Part shown: in pieces, positions 37,689 through 47,001 of the stretch
How the letters are laid out: every line of letters starts with the position of its first letter
Position numbering within the stretch: position 1 is the stretch's first letter
Assembly (NCBI GenBank): GCA_040757085.1
Contig: JBFLXJ010000017.1
Span: 155,095-219,094 of the forward strand
Reading direction: 5' to 3'
Source of the DNA: Bacillota bacterium
GTDB lineage: Bacteria; Bacillota; Sulfobacillia; JACIYH01
DNA: 64,000 bases
Position numbers and translations under genes: made by a program
Notes under the pieces: model-generated
The model's database searches: none
Seen by the model: the letters and a program-made list of their open reading frames with translations, nothing else
Told to the model about the DNA's origin: nothing

Positions 37689-38747
37689 GTGTCCCGGACT
37701 GACATAGGGCCTCCCAACTACAAGGACATGTTGCCACCCGTTATTGCGGAGAACTACGGGCGGTGGAAGTACCATGAGATCGTCCGGCCGGGGGTCTTGC
37801 GGCACGTGTCGGAAACGGGTGCAGAACTGTACACCGTTAGGGTGGGCTCTGCCCGCCTGCTCACGGTGGACAGGGTACGCGAGATATGCGACGTCGCCGA
37901 CCGTTACTGCGACGGGTACCTGCGCTTCACCAGCCGGCACAACATCGAATTCCTGGTGTCGGACAAGAGCAAGCTAGAACCGCTCCTGGCCGAACTAAAT
38001 GAGAAAGGGTGGCCCGTGGGCGGCACCGGCAACTCCATCAGCAACATGATCCACACCCAGGGCTGGATCCACTGCCACACGCCGGCCACCGACGGCTCGG
38101 GGATAGTAAAGGCGGTCATGGACGAACTGTACGAGTATTTCGTTGGCATGGAGCTGCCCGCCAAACTACGGATAGCCCTGGCGTGCTGCCTGAACATGTG
38201 CGGTGCCGTGCACTGCTCGGACATCGCCATGGTGGGCATCCACCGCAAGCCGCCCGTGATCGACCACGACATCGTCTCCAAGCAGTGCGAGATCCCCACC
38301 CTGGTCGCCAGTTGCCCCACGGCGGCCATCCGGCCCAACCCCAAGTTGAAGAGCGTGGAGGTCAACGAGGAGCGCTGCATGTACTGTGGGAACTGCTACA
38401 CCATGTGCCCGGGCATGAAGATCGCCGACCCCGAGAACGACGGGGTGGCCATCTTCGTGGGCGGCAAGGTGTCCAACGCTCGGACCGCGCCCATGTTCTC
38501 GCGGCTGGCTATCCCCTATCTGCCCAACAACCCGCCGCGGTGGCCCGAGGTCACGGCCGCCGTCCGCAAGCTGGTGGAGGTGTGGGCCAAGAACGCGCGC
38601 AAGGGCGAGCGGTACGGGGAGTGGATCGAGCGCATAGGCTGGGAGCGGTTCTTTGAGCTGGCGGAGATTCCCTTCACCGACAAGCACATCGACGACTTCA
38701 TCTTCGCTATTCCCACCTTCCGCACCGCGGCCACTTTCAAGTGGTAA
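37689..38747 (+). CDS. dsrB: Dissimilatory sulfite reductase beta subunit
   Basis: Beta subunit of the alpha2beta2 enzyme, 352 residues. Active-site cysteines C129 ([12 protein letters not shown]), C166, C167 and C171 (CCLNMC), with the same spacing as Desulfovibrio. Ferredoxin domain with CPTAAI at 209 and C230, C233, C236 ([14 protein letters not shown]). Also [12 protein letters not shown], the sirohaem-side RxxxRHNxE pattern. GTG start with GGGGTGAGG upstream, 52 nt after dsrA. Confidence 0.96.
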   Translation: MSRTDIGPPNYKDMLPPVIAENYGRWKYHEIVRPGVLRHVSETGAELYTVRVGSARLLTVDRVREICDVADRYCDGYLRFTSRHNIEFLVSDKSKLEPLLAELNEKGWPVGGTGNSISNMIHTQGWIHCHTPATDGSGIVKAVMDELYEYFVGMELPAKLRIALACCLNMCGAVHCSDIAMVGIHRKPPVIDHDIVSKQCEIPTLVASCPTAAIRPNPKLKSVEVNEERCMYCGNCYTMCPGMKIADPENDGVAIFVGGKVSNARTAPMFSRLAIPYLPNNPPRWPEVTAAVRKLVEVWAKNARKGERYGEWIERIGWERFFELAEIPFTDKHIDDFIFAIPTFRTAATFKW

Positions 38748-38843
38748 GCAAGGGCCTCCCGCCCCCGAAGGGTCCCGCCGCGGGCGATGCCTCTCGCGCG
38801 CACCCGTGAGGGGGCCGCGCCCGCAAGTTAAGGAGATGGTAGC

Positions 38844-39047
38844 ATGACCGAGCCGGCCAGCGAGGAACTGAAAGCTCGGGTGCTGGAGTACCTGGCGAAG
38901 GTGGATAAGGCCAAGAGCCACGACATCGCCCAGGCTCTGAAGGAGAAGAAGGCGCTGGTGGATGCCGCTGTGAGGGAACTGGCCCGGGAAGATCGGGTGG
39001 AATTCCTCTACATCGGCACCTCCTACGTCAAGCTCAAGGGCAAGTGA
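38844..39047 (+). CDS. dsrD: DsrD, winged-helix protein linked to sulfite reduction
   Basis: 67-residue winged-helix protein (MTEPASEELKARVLEYLAK, KSHDIAQALKEKKALVDAAV, then FLYIGTSYVKLKGK). DsrD proteins accompany dsrAB in sulfate/sulfite reducers and are reported to stimulate DsrAB; they are usually absent from sulfur oxidisers. Slightly shorter than the 78-residue Desulfovibrio protein. ATG with AAGGAGATGG upstream. Its presence favours a reductive direction for this dsr cluster. Confidence 0.93.
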   Translation: MTEPASEELKARVLEYLAKVDKAKSHDIAQALKEKKALVDAAVRELAREDRVEFLYIGTSYVKLKGK

Positions 39048-39052
39048 GAGGG

Positions 39053-39086
39053 GGAGTCAGCCCGGGGTTCTGGGCGGGCTGACTCC
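39053..39086 (+). terminator. Terminator-like hairpin after dsrD
   Basis: Perfect 12-bp inverted repeat GGAGTCAGCCCG (39053-39064) and CGGGCTGACTCC (39075-39086), 10-nt loop, 6 nt after the dsrD stop. No T-run follows (TTGCTG), so it may be a processing/stability end as well as a weak terminator. It separates dsrABD from the rimP operon. Confidence 0.7.
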
Positions 39087-39113
39087 TTGCTGCCGGGCGC
39101 GGATGTGTCTTGG

Positions 39114-39142
39114 TTGCGGCGCCAGGGCGGATGTGCTATACT
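39114..39142 (+). promoter_or_regulatory. Sigma-A promoter with extended -10 for the rimP-nusA-infB operon
   Basis: TTGCGG (39114-39119), 17-bp spacer ending in the extended-10 TGC, TATACT (39137-39142). It precedes a leader of about 160 nt. Confidence 0.8.
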
Positions 39143-39193
39143 GGCTTTGGTGTAGTGCGGTCGCCTGGGCGCCGACGTCTTTCCGGCGCTGGT

Positions 39194-39218
39194 GAGTGGG
39201 TTTCACGACCCACTCTTT
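39194..39218 (+). promoter_or_regulatory. Hairpin in the rimP leader (possible attenuator)
   Basis: Perfect 8-bp stem GAGTGGGT (39194-39201) and ACCCACTC (39208-39215), 6-nt loop, then TTTG. Lies about 45 nt after the promoter and 92 nt before the rimP start. The GAGTGGG/CCCACTC hairpin before rimP is one I recall from other Bacillota leaders. T-run is short, so a terminator role is uncertain. Confidence 0.5.
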
Positions 39219-39309
39219 GCGCGTATCGGCGCGGGTGCCCAAAGCGGGTAGGTCGAGGGTCGGCCGCTCCTGCGGCAGGCCCAGTTTTTTGAGGGGGGCC
39301 TGGTCGGGG

Positions 39310-39780
39310 GTGAGCGGCGTGGGCGGACGGGAAGTGGAAAAGCAGGTGGAAGCCATGGCCCGCGAGGTGGCGGGTCCCATGGGGCTTTCCGTGGTGGACG
39401 TGGAGTTCTCCCGGCGCGGGAGGCGGTCGGTGCTGCGGGTGATCCTGGATAAGCCGGGGGGCATTCTGCTGGACGAGTGCGCCCGCGTGAGCGAGGAGTT
39501 GAGCCACATGCTGGACGCGGCCGATCCCATCCCGGGGACGTATGTGCTGGAGGTTTCCTCACCCGGGCTGGACCGGGTACTGCGCAGGGATGAGGAGTTC
39601 TGGCTTTTCCGGGGACGTCGGGTGGCAGTACACACCTACGTTCCCGTGCAGGGGCAGAAGCGCCTGGAAGGTACCCTCCTGGGCCTGGAAGAGGGCGGGG
39701 TTCATCTGGAAGTCGACGGACAGGAGGTGCTGGTTCCCCGCCAGCAGGTGGCCAAGGTGCACCTGGTGGCAGAGATCTGA
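39310..39780 (+). CDS. rimP: Ribosome maturation factor RimP
   Basis: Cytoplasmic factor for 30S assembly. From GTG 39310 the protein is 156 residues, the family norm; earlier in-frame starts lie within the leader hairpin. Blocks: GLSVVDVEFSRRGRRSVLRV, SEELSHMLDAADPIPGTYVLEVSSPGLDR (in parts) and the C-terminal Sm-like domain with RQQVAKVHLVAEI. First gene of the conserved rimP-nusA-infB operon. Confidence 0.93.
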   Translation: MSGVGGREVEKQVEAMAREVAGPMGLSVVDVEFSRRGRRSVLRVILDKPGGILLDECARVSEELSHMLDAADPIPGTYVLEVSSPGLDRVLRRDEEFWLFRGRRVAVHTYVPVQGQKRLEGTLLGLEEGGVHLEVDGQEVLVPRQQVAKVHLVAEI

Positions 39781-39792
39781 GGAGGGCGCGAT

Positions 39793-40839
39793 GTGAACGG
39801 TGAATTGGTGACTGCGCTGGAACAACTCGAGAGAGAACGCGGGGTGCCCAAGGAGAAGCTCACGGAGGCCATAGAAGCGGCCCTGATTTCAGCATACCGC
39901 CGGAACTTCGGCACGGGGCAGAACGTGAGGGTGGAAGTGGATCCGCGCACCGGCGCCATAAAGGTTTTTGCCCGCCGCCAGGTGGTCGAGAAGGTAGCGG
40001 ACCCGCGCCAGGAGGTGGCCCTTGAGGAGGCCCGGGCCATCAATCCCGGTTACGCGGTGGGCGACATCATCGAGCACGAGGTGACCCCCCGCGAATTCGG
40101 TCGCATTGCCGCCCAGACCGCCAAGCAGGTGGTATTGCAGAAGATCCGGGAAGCGGAACGGGGTCTCATTTACGAGGAGTTCGCCAGTCGTGAAGGAGAC
40201 ATCGTGACGGGCATAGTGCACCGGCACGAGTACCGCAACGTAATGGTAGACTTGGGCAGGACCGAGGGCATGTTGCCCCCCTCGGAGCAGATACCGGGAG
40301 AGGTTTACCGCCAGGGGGATCGCTTGAAGTGCTACGTGCTGGAGGTACGAAAAACCACCAGAGGACCGCAGATCATCCTTTCCCGCACCCATCCCGGTCT
40401 TCTCAAGAGGCTGTTCGAACTGGAGGTTCCCGAAATCCACGATGGCATCGTGGAGATCAAGGGCATCGCCCGCGAGCCGGGTTCCCGGTCCAAGGTGGCA
40501 GTGTACACCCGTGACCCCGATGTGGATGCCATCGGTGCCTGCGTCGGGCCGAAGGGGATGAGGGTGCAGGCCATCGTCAACGAGTTGAGGGGCGAGAAGC
40601 TGGACATCATTCGCTGGGACGTCGACCCTGAGATTTACGTGGCCAACGCCCTCAGCCCGGCCCGGGCCATCCGCGTGTACTGCGACGAGGATACCCGCGT
40701 GGCCCGCGTGATCGTCCCCGACTTCCAGCTTTCCCTTGCCATAGGCCGGGAGGGACAGAATGCCCGGCTGGCAGCCAAGCTCACGGGCTGGAAGGTGGAC
40801 ATCAAAGGTGAGTCCCAGGCCCAGGGGGTGAGTGAGTGA
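39793..40839 (+). CDS. nusA: Transcription termination/antitermination factor NusA
   Basis: Binds RNA polymerase and nascent RNA. 348 residues: N-terminal domain ([18 protein letters not shown]), S1 domain ([21 protein letters not shown]), then KH1 and KH2 ([19 protein letters not shown] and [19 protein letters not shown]). Lacks C-terminal acidic repeats, as in other Bacillota. GTG start; stop overlapped by rnpM GTG. Confidence 0.96.
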   Translation: MNGELVTALEQLERERGVPKEKLTEAIEAALISAYRRNFGTGQNVRVEVDPRTGAIKVFARRQVVEKVADPRQEVALEEARAINPGYAVGDIIEHEVTPREFGRIAAQTAKQVVLQKIREAERGLIYEEFASREGDIVTGIVHRHEYRNVMVDLGRTEGMLPPSEQIPGEVYRQGDRLKCYVLEVRKTTRGPQIILSRTHPGLLKRLFELEVPEIHDGIVEIKGIAREPGSRSKVAVYTRDPDVDAIGACVGPKGMRVQAIVNELRGEKLDIIRWDVDPEIYVANALSPARAIRVYCDEDTRVARVIVPDFQLSLAIGREGQNARLAAKLTGWKVDIKGESQAQGVSE

Positions 40840-41123
40840 AGCGCCGCCACGTCCCCATGCGCATGTGCGTGGGTTGCCAGGCGATGAAGCCCAAGCGGGA
40901 GATGCTGCGCATCGTGCGCACTCCCGACGGCGAGATCCTGCTGGATCCCACGGGAAAGAAGTCGGGGCGGGGGGCCTACGTGTGTCCCGATCAAGCTTGT
41001 CTGGATAAGGCGGTCAAGGCCAGAAGGTTGGAGAAAGCCCTGGGCAAGGAATTGTCTTCTGAAATACTGGGTGCCCTGCGCCGCCAGGTGGGCGGCGACT
41101 CCGGGCCAGGTGGTCCCTGCTGA
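40836..41123 (+). CDS. rnpM: YlxR family RNA-binding protein (RnpM)
   Basis: 95-residue protein of the YlxR family: [25 protein letters not shown], then [18 protein letters not shown]. In B. subtilis the protein binds and modulates RNase P RNA (RnpM). Two CxxC-like pairs (CVGC and CPDQAC) are kept. GTG start overlaps nusA. The neighbour ylxQ (L7Ae-like), normally next, is absent; infB follows. Confidence 0.93.
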   Translation: MKRRHVPMRMCVGCQAMKPKREMLRIVRTPDGEILLDPTGKKSGRGAYVCPDQACLDKAVKARRLEKALGKELSSEILGALRRQVGGDSGPGGPC

Positions 41124-41160
41124 AGTCCCTGGGCCTGGTTGAATTTTCGGAGGTGTATGG

Positions 41161-44100
41161 ATGCGAGTTTACGAACTGGCCAAACAACTGAACGTGGATT
41201 CCAAGATCATCCTTAACGTCCTGCAACACCTGGATATAGATGCCCGCAACCACATGAGTACCATGGACGAAGCTACCACCCAACTGGTGACGGACATCAT
41301 CGAGGGCCGGGTGCCCCTTGAGCGTAAGGACAAACCGAAGCCGAAGGCGCCCCGGCCCAAACCGGTGACGCGGGTGGTCTCGGCTCCGCCGCCGCCCGAG
41401 CCCAAGGTTGTGGCCGTCGGTCCTCAGAGGGGCAAGGGCAGGCGCGAGGAGCGCCCGGAGGAGCACGGGAAGGAACCGGCGAAGCAGTGGGAGCTCGCCC
41501 CAGGCGCGGCCGTCCGTCCCGTATTTCGCCAGGCTGTGACACCCCCCGCTCCGCCCGTCCCGCCCGGAGTCACGCGGCCCCTCCCCGGTGCTGTGGCCCG
41601 GCCCGGACCCGGTCCTGCTGCCAGGCCGGCAGCGGCTGCACCAGCGGCAGCCAGGCCGGCCCCCGCGGCTCCGGAGGGGCGGGCAGAGGCGCCGCCCCGT
41701 CCCGGGGAGGGCCAGCCGGCGGCGCAGGCGCCTGGCGCGGCTGTAGCCCGCGCAGGCGAGCCTGCTCGCCCCGGGGTGGAAACCCCGGCGGCTGCCGTCC
41801 GCCCCGCTAAGGCGCCTGAGGCAGCGGAAGCGCGGGTTGCTGCTGCTCCGGCCCAGGGACGGGTTGCCCCGGCCGAGACCGTTTCTCGTTCCGCCGAGGC
41901 CCGGGTGGCTCCGGCTGATGCTGCGGCCGGTCCCGCGGATGCTCGAGTAGCTGGGGCGGAGACCGCGGCGCCACGGGCGGAAGCGGCTCGCGTTGAGACG
42001 GCCACCCGTCCTGCTGAGGCGCGTGTGGCTCCGGCGGAAACCGGAGCCCGTCCGGCCGAGGCCCCGCAGCGTCCCCAGGCTCCCGCGGTGAGGCCGGTGG
42101 CTCCCACGTGGCGCCAGGGCGCGGGCACTCCGGTAAGGCAACGGGAAGAGGACCGACGCGGGTTTGAACGGCCCCCCGAGAGCCGACCCGGAGGATGGGG
42201 TCGCCCCGCCGGCGCGCCGGGGCGTCCCGGAGCAGGTGCGGGGCGTCCCGGACCAGGTCCGGGGCGTCCCGGAGCAGGTCCAGGGCGTCCGGGAGGGGGT
42301 CGTCCGGCTCCGGGGGGTCGGCCGGGGACGGGGATGCGGCCCGGGTGGCGGGCAGCGCCGCCTTCACCCATGGCGCCTCCCAAGCCCGCCGCTAAGCCGG
42401 GCAAGAAGGCACCTCCCCGGCGGGTGGAGCCCTGGGAGCACGAGGAGGAAGAAGAAGGCGTACGCCGCCTGGCGCGCTATCACCGTCCGGCCCCTGCTCG
42501 GGTGGAGCGGAAGCCGGTGGTGGCCAAGAAAGTGACCATACTCGGTCCCCTGACCGTGAAGGAACTGGCCGAGAAGTTGAACGTGCCGGCAGCGGACGTC
42601 ATCAAGAAGCTGCTTGAAATGGGAGTGCTGGCCACCATAAACCAGGAACTGGACCGAGAGACCGCTATGATCGTGGCCAGCGAATTCGGTGCTGAGGTCA
42701 AGGAGCCGGAGGTCACCCAGGAACAGCTGTTGGTCGAAGACCGCGAGGAAACAGAAGGGGAAGACGAGGCCCTGCTCAGGCCCCGTCCCCCCGTGGTCAC
42801 GGTGATGGGTCACGTTGACCACGGCAAGACCTCGCTCCTGGATGCCATCCGCCACACGCGGGTCACCGATCAGGAAGCCGGAGGGATCACGCAGCACATC
42901 GGTGCTTATACCGTAGAGTGGAATGGACGACAGGTCGTGTTCATCGATACTCCCGGGCACGAGGCGTTCACCGCCATGCGTGCCCGCGGGGCGAAGGTCA
43001 CGGACATCGCCGTCCTGGTGGTGGCCGCCGACGACGGGGTCATGCCCCAGACCGTGGAGGCCATCAGTCACGCCCGTGCGGCGGGCGTGCCCATCGTGGT
43101 CGCCATCAACAAGATCGATCGGGCCGATGCCCGTCCCGACCGGGTCAAGCAGCAGCTGTCCGAGCACGGCCTGATCCCGGAAGACTGGGGCGGAGACGTG
43201 GTCATGGTCCCGGTGTCCGCCCGCACCGGCGAGAACCTGGACCGGCTGCTGGAGATGATCTTGCTGGTGGCCGACCTGCAGGATCTGAAGGCCAACCCCG
43301 ACCGGCCGGCCCGGGGCACCATCATCGAGGCTAAGCTGGACCGGGGCCGGGGACCGGTGGGCACCGTCATCGTACAGGCTGGTACCCTGCGTACAGGGGA
43401 TGTCTTCGTGGCCGGTCTCACCTGGGGCAAGGTGAGGGCCATGACCGACGACCGCGGGCGGCAGGTGAAGGAAGCCGGTCCCTCCATGCCGGTGGAGGTG
43501 ATCGGGTTCGAAGAGGTACCTCTGGCCGGGGATATCCTGCGGGTGGTTCCGGACGAGCACGTCGCCCGCAGCGTGGCCGAACAGCGGCAGCTGCGCCACC
43601 GCGCCGAAGAGCAGCAGACACGTCGGGTGGGCCTGGAGGACTTCATGCGCCAGGCCAGGGCGGGCGAGGTTCAGGAGCTGCGCCTGATCATCAAGGCGGA
43701 CGTCCAGGGGTCCGTGGAGGCCCTGCGTCAGGCCCTGCAGAAGCTGGAGCACCCCGAGGTGCGCGTGGTGATCCTCCACGAGGGCGTGGGCGCCATCTCC
43801 GAGTCGGACATCATGCTTGCCTCCGCGTCCGGTGCCATTGTGGTCGGGTTCAACGTGCGTCCGGACGTCAATGCCCGCCGGGCTGCCGAGCAGGAAGGCG
43901 TGGAGGTACGCACCTACCGGATCATCTACGAACTGCTGGACGATGTGCGGGCGGCCATGCGGGGGCTGCTCAAACCCACCCTGCGGGAGATCCCCCTGGG
44001 TCGGGCCCAGGTGCGCGCCACCTTCCACGTCCCCAAGGTGGGGAATGTGGCCGGGTGCTACGTTACCGAGGGCAAGGTCGTACGGGGTGCCCAGGTGCGG

Positions 44101-44283
44101 GTGGTGCGCGACGGTACCGTGGTACACGAGAGCCGCATCGACTCCCTGAAGAGGTTCAAGGAGGATGTCCGGGAGGTTCCCGCCGGCATGGAATGCGGCA
44201 TCTTCATCGAGCGCTTCCAGGATGTCAAGGAGGGAGACGAACTGGAAGTGTACACGGTGGAGGAGGTACGCCCCGAGCTTTGA
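41161..44283 (+). CDS. infB: Translation initiation factor IF-2
   Basis: GTPase that brings fMet-tRNA to the 30S subunit. 1040 residues, larger than B. subtilis IF-2 because residues ~75-420 are a low-complexity Ala/Pro/Arg/Gly linker. N-terminal IF2N subdomain [21 protein letters not shown]; second IF2[22 protein letters not shown]1 [15 protein letters not shown]3 DTPGHEAF, G4 NKID; then domains II-IV with [13 protein letters not shown] and the C-terminal fMet-tRNA-binding domain with [21 protein letters not shown] start with TTCGGAGGTGT upstream. Confidence 0.97.
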   Translation: MRVYELAKQLNVDSKIILNVLQHLDIDARNHMSTMDEATTQLVTDIIEGRVPLERKDKPKPKAPRPKPVTRVVSAPPPPEPKVVAVGPQRGKGRREERPEEHGKEPAKQWELAPGAAVRPVFRQAVTPPAPPVPPGVTRPLPGAVARPGPGPAARPAAAAPAAARPAPAAPEGRAEAPPRPGEGQPAAQAPGAAVARAGEPARPGVETPAAAVRPAKAPEAAEARVAAAPAQGRVAPAETVSRSAEARVAPADAAAGPADARVAGAETAAPRAEAARVETATRPAEARVAPAETGARPAEAPQRPQAPAVRPVAPTWRQGAGTPVRQREEDRRGFERPPESRPGGWGRPAGAPGRPGAGAGRPGPGPGRPGAGPGRPGGGRPAPGGRPGTGMRPGWRAAPPSPMAPPKPAAKPGKKAPPRRVEPWEHEEEEEGVRRLARYHRPAPARVERKPVVAKKVTILGPLTVKELAEKLNVPAADVIKKLLEMGVLATINQELDRETAMIVASEFGAEVKEPEVTQEQLLVEDREETEGEDEALLRPRPPVVTVMGHVDHGKTSLLDAIRHTRVTDQEAGGITQHIGAYTVEWNGRQVVFIDTPGHEAFTAMRARGAKVTDIAVLVVAADDGVMPQTVEAISHARAAGVPIVVAINKIDRADARPDRVKQQLSEHGLIPEDWGGDVVMVPVSARTGENLDRLLEMILLVADLQDLKANPDRPARGTIIEAKLDRGRGPVGTVIVQAGTLRTGDVFVAGLTWGKVRAMTDDRGRQVKEAGPSMPVEVIGFEEVPLAGDILRVVPDEHVARSVAEQRQLRHRAEEQQTRRVGLEDFMRQARAGEVQELRLIIKADVQGSVEALRQALQKLEHPEVRVVILHEGVGAISESDIMLASASGAIVVGFNVRPDVNARRAAEQEGVEVRTYRIIYELLDDVRAAMRGLLKPTLREIPLGRAQVRATFHVPKVGNVAGCYVTEGKVVRGAQVRVVRDGTVVHESRIDSLKRFKEDVREVPAGMECGIFIERFQDVKEGDELEVYTVEEVRPEL
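42220..42303 (+). repeat. Four tandem 21-bp repeats inside infB
   Basis: Four head-to-tail units of GGGCGTCCCGGAGCAGGTnnn (42220-42240, 42241-42261, 42262-42282, 42283-42303; the last degenerate). Each encodes a seven-residue G-R-P-G-x-G-x unit in the IF-2 linker. In frame, so length change would not break the gene. Confidence 0.85.
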
Positions 44284-44361
44284 GGGGTGAGGGTTACAGC
44301 GCTACCCCCCGCACGGTGAAGAGCTGCCGTGGCACGCCCCGCGCGCCAGGGGGTGAGGGTA

Positions 44362-44640
44362 GTGGTGGTGGGAGTAGTCCGCCTGGAACTGGCCCTGCCT
44401 GGCAACGGCTGTCTCAAGGACAAGCGTAGGGTGATAAAGAGCCTGGTGGATAGGCTGCGCCACCGTTTCAACGTTTCCGTGGCCGAAGTCGGCCACCAGG
44501 ACGCCCACCAGCGCGCCACGGTGGCCGTGGCCTGCGTGTCGGGGGACCGCACGGTGTGCGGCCAGGTTCTGGACGCGGTGGTGCGGGTGGTGGACGCCTC
44601 GGGAGTCCTGCTTCAGGACTACGAGGTGGAATTCTACTAG
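44362..44640 (+). CDS. ylxP: YlxP/DUF503 family protein
   Basis: 92-residue ferredoxin-like-fold protein of family DUF503: VVGVVRLELALPGNGCLKDKRRVIKSLVDRLRHRFNVSVAEV (in parts), ending DYEVEFY. Found between infB and rbfA in many Bacillota; precise role unknown, probably ribosome assembly by context. GTG 44362 has GGGGGTGAGGG upstream and gives the family N-terminus; earlier GTGs at 44329 and 44353 are possible. Confidence 0.88.
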   Translation: MVVGVVRLELALPGNGCLKDKRRVIKSLVDRLRHRFNVSVAEVGHQDAHQRATVAVACVSGDRTVCGQVLDAVVRVVDASGVLLQDYEVEFY

Positions 44641-44655
44641 ACGGAGGAGGGACTC

Positions 44656-45093
44656 GTGGCGGGGACGCGGCAGGAGAGAGTATCCGAAGTCTTACGGGAA
44701 GAGATATCCGCTCTGCTCTCTGAACTGAAGGACCCCCGGGTGGGGTTTGCCTCCATCACGCGGGTGGAGATGTCCAGCGATCTGCGTCACGCCCGCGTGT
44801 ACGTGTCGGTCCTGGGTGACGAAGCCCAGAAGAAGGCCACCATGGAGGGTCTGCGCAGCGCCACCGGGTTCATCCGGTCCGAAGTGGGGCGCCGGGTCCG
44901 GCTGTTCCGTACCCCGGAGATTGCTTTCCACCTGGATGAATCCCTGGAGAAGGGGGCCAGGGTGCTGAAGCTGATCGAGGACGTCGGGCGGTCACGACCG
45001 GGCGCGGGTGACGGTGCCGGGACGCGGGGTGAGAGCGGCATCGGTGCCTGTGGTGGTGGCGATGCCGGTGTCGGGGAGGAAGGGCATGGGTAA
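44656..45093 (+). CDS. rbfA: Ribosome-binding factor A
   Basis: KH-fold factor for 30S maturation. First 110 residues contain QERVSEVLREEISALLSEL, KDPRVGFASITRVEMSSDLRHARVYVSV (in parts) and LFRTPEIAFHLDESLEKGARV. A Gly/Ala-rich tail of about 30 residues follows. GTG start with GGAGGAGG upstream. Overlaps the nrnA start by 8 nt. Confidence 0.94.
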   Translation: MAGTRQERVSEVLREEISALLSELKDPRVGFASITRVEMSSDLRHARVYVSVLGDEAQKKATMEGLRSATGFIRSEVGRRVRLFRTPEIAFHLDESLEKGARVLKLIEDVGRSRPGAGDGAGTRGESGIGACGGGDAGVGEEGHG

Positions 45094-46057
45094 GGAGCCG
45101 GCCGCCGCCGAGGTGGCGCGGGTGCTGGCGTCGGGGCGGCGTTTTCTTTTGCCCCTTCACCTTGCTCCCGACGGAGACAGCGTGGGATCGGTGCTGGGAC
45201 TGGCCCTGCTTCTGGACCGCCTGGGAGTGGAGACGGTGGTCAGTTACGAGCGGGACCCCCTTCCCCCGGTGTATGGTTTCCTGCCCGGCAGCGATCGGGT
45301 GGTGCCCCTGGACCGGGTGGCGGGAGAGTTTTCGGGGGCGGTGTTCCTGGACATGACCGACCCGGGGCGGGCGGGGGAGAAGACCCGGGAGTACGTGGCG
45401 GATCTCCCCCTGGTGAACGTGGACCATCATCCCACCAACAGCGGGTTCGGCCGGGTGCGTTTTCTGGACCCGGAGGCACCCGCGGTGGGGGAGATGATCA
45501 TTTCCATCGCCGATTGCCTGGGGGTACCCATCGGGCCCGAGGTGGCCACCTGCCTTTATGTGGCCCTCATGACCGATACGGGGTCGTTCCAGTACGACAA
45601 CACCACTCCCCGCGCTTTCCGGGCTGCTGCCCGCCTGGTGGAGGCGGGGGCAAGCCCCCCGGAAGTCTCGCGGCACGTCTACGAGACCCGTTCCCCGGCC
45701 TCTCTGCGTCTGGCCCACCTGGTCCTGGGGACGTTGACCGTGGAACAGGGGGGCCGGGTAGCCCATGTCACCCTGACGCGGGACATGCTGGCCCGCACCG
45801 GTGCTACCCTGGCCGACAGCGACGGCCTCATCAACTATCCCCGGTCCGTGGCCGGGGTGGAGGTGGCCATCCTCTTCCGGGAGGAGGAGGATGGCCGGGT
45901 CAAGGTGGGGTTCCGCTCCCGCCACGTGGACGTGGGCGAGCTGGCGGCTTCGCTGGGCGGGGGTGGTCATGCCCGCGCTTCCGGGTGCCTGCTGGAAGGC
46001 CCCGTGGAGGCGGCCAGGGCCCTGGTGCTCTCCCGGTTGAGGACGGTGCTGGGATGA
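45086..46057 (+). CDS. nrnA: DHH-family oligoribonuclease/pAp phosphatase NrnA
   Basis: Degrades nano-RNA and 3'-phosphoadenosine 5'-phosphate. 323 residues from ATG 45086 (GGGGAGGAAGGG upstream). DHH domain: LHLAPDGDSVGS, FLDMTDP and NVDHHPTNSGFG; DHHA1 domain at the C-terminus with SLGGGGHARASG. Metal-binding Asp/His residues are intact. pAp removal may matter in a sulfur-metabolising cell, but the location is simply the usual rbfA-nrnA-truB order. Confidence 0.92.
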   Translation: MGKEPAAAEVARVLASGRRFLLPLHLAPDGDSVGSVLGLALLLDRLGVETVVSYERDPLPPVYGFLPGSDRVVPLDRVAGEFSGAVFLDMTDPGRAGEKTREYVADLPLVNVDHHPTNSGFGRVRFLDPEAPAVGEMIISIADCLGVPIGPEVATCLYVALMTDTGSFQYDNTTPRAFRAAARLVEAGASPPEVSRHVYETRSPASLRLAHLVLGTLTVEQGGRVAHVTLTRDMLARTGATLADSDGLINYPRSVAGVEVAILFREEEDGRVKVGFRSRHVDVGELAASLGGGGHARASGCLLEGPVEAARALVLSRLRTVLG

Positions 46058-46998
46058 GGGGCCGGTCCGCAGGGTGGCACCATGCAGGCGGGGCGGAGGT
46101 CGAAGGGGGTGTGATCAACGTGCTCAAGCCCCCGGGGATGACCTCCCACGACGTGGTGGCGTGCCTGCGCCGTTGGCTGGGGATCAGGGCGGGGCACGGC
46201 GGGACTCTGGACCCGGGGGCGGCGGGGGTGCTGGTGGTGGCTCTGGGGAGGGGCACCCGCCTTTTGCACTTTGTTCTGGAGGGGACCAAGGAGTATCGGG
46301 CGGAAGCGGTGCTGGGGGCCCGGACCGCCACGGGTGACAGCTCCTCTCCCGCGGAACCGGGCGGTGATGCCTCTTTCCTGGATAGGATCCGGGTGGAGCA
46401 GGCGGTGGCGTCCCTCACGGGAGAATTGGAGCAGGTACCCCCCATGACTTCGGCCCTGAAGTACGAGGGTGAGCCGCTGTACCGGCTGGCCCGGCGGGGG
46501 CAGGAGGTCCCCCGTCCGTCCCGGCGGGTGACGGTATTCGCTGCCCGGGTGGTGGAATTCCAGCCCGGCGTGCGGGCCCGGGTGGTGATCGATCTCACCT
46601 GCTCGCACGGCACATACGTCCGCACCTGGTGCCAGGCCCTGGGGGATGCCCTGGGGGTGGGGGGATACATGGGATTCCTGGTGCGCACGGGGGTGGGTGT
46701 TTTCCGCCTGGGAGATGCCCTCCTGCTGGAGGAAATCCGGGCCCACCCGTGGGAGGGCGTGCAGCCCATGGTGCGGATGGTAGAACACCTTCCCGCCGTC
46801 CACATGCGGGGTGGGCGGGAAAAGGTGGCGGCCGGGCACGTTCCACCGGCCTTCCTGGACGTACCCGCGCGGGGGGGGTTGTCCCCGGGTCAGACCGTGC
46901 GGGTGATGGGGCCGGAGGGTGACCTGTGGGCCATCGCCCGCTGGGTGGGTGGTAAGAGGGTTCTGGCTCTGGAAACGGTGCTGGTCGGGGTGAACTGA
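46054..46998 (+). CDS. truB: tRNA pseudouridine-55 synthase
   Basis: Isomerises U55 in the tRNA T-loop. Core motifs: VINVLKPPGMTSHDVVACL, GHGGTLDPGAAGVLVVALG (catalytic Asp), KEYRAEAVLG, and DLTCSHGTYVRTWCQALG. 314 residues from ATG 46054, which overlaps the nrnA stop; GTG 46111, giving MINVLKPPG directly, is a serious alternative. C-terminal part resembles a PUA domain. Confidence 0.95.
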   Translation: MRGRSAGWHHAGGAEVEGGVINVLKPPGMTSHDVVACLRRWLGIRAGHGGTLDPGAAGVLVVALGRGTRLLHFVLEGTKEYRAEAVLGARTATGDSSSPAEPGGDASFLDRIRVEQAVASLTGELEQVPPMTSALKYEGEPLYRLARRGQEVPRPSRRVTVFAARVVEFQPGVRARVVIDLTCSHGTYVRTWCQALGDALGVGGYMGFLVRTGVGVFRLGDALLLEEIRAHPWEGVQPMVRMVEHLPAVHMRGGREKVAAGHVPPAFLDVPARGGLSPGQTVRVMGPEGDLWAIARWVGGKRVLALETVLVGVN

Positions 46999-47001
46999 CA
47001 G

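Noticed and set aside
41142-41156. CodY-box-like AATTTTCGGA before infB
   Set aside because: Only about 10 of 15 positions match, only the left half, and it coincides with the infB ribosome-binding site.
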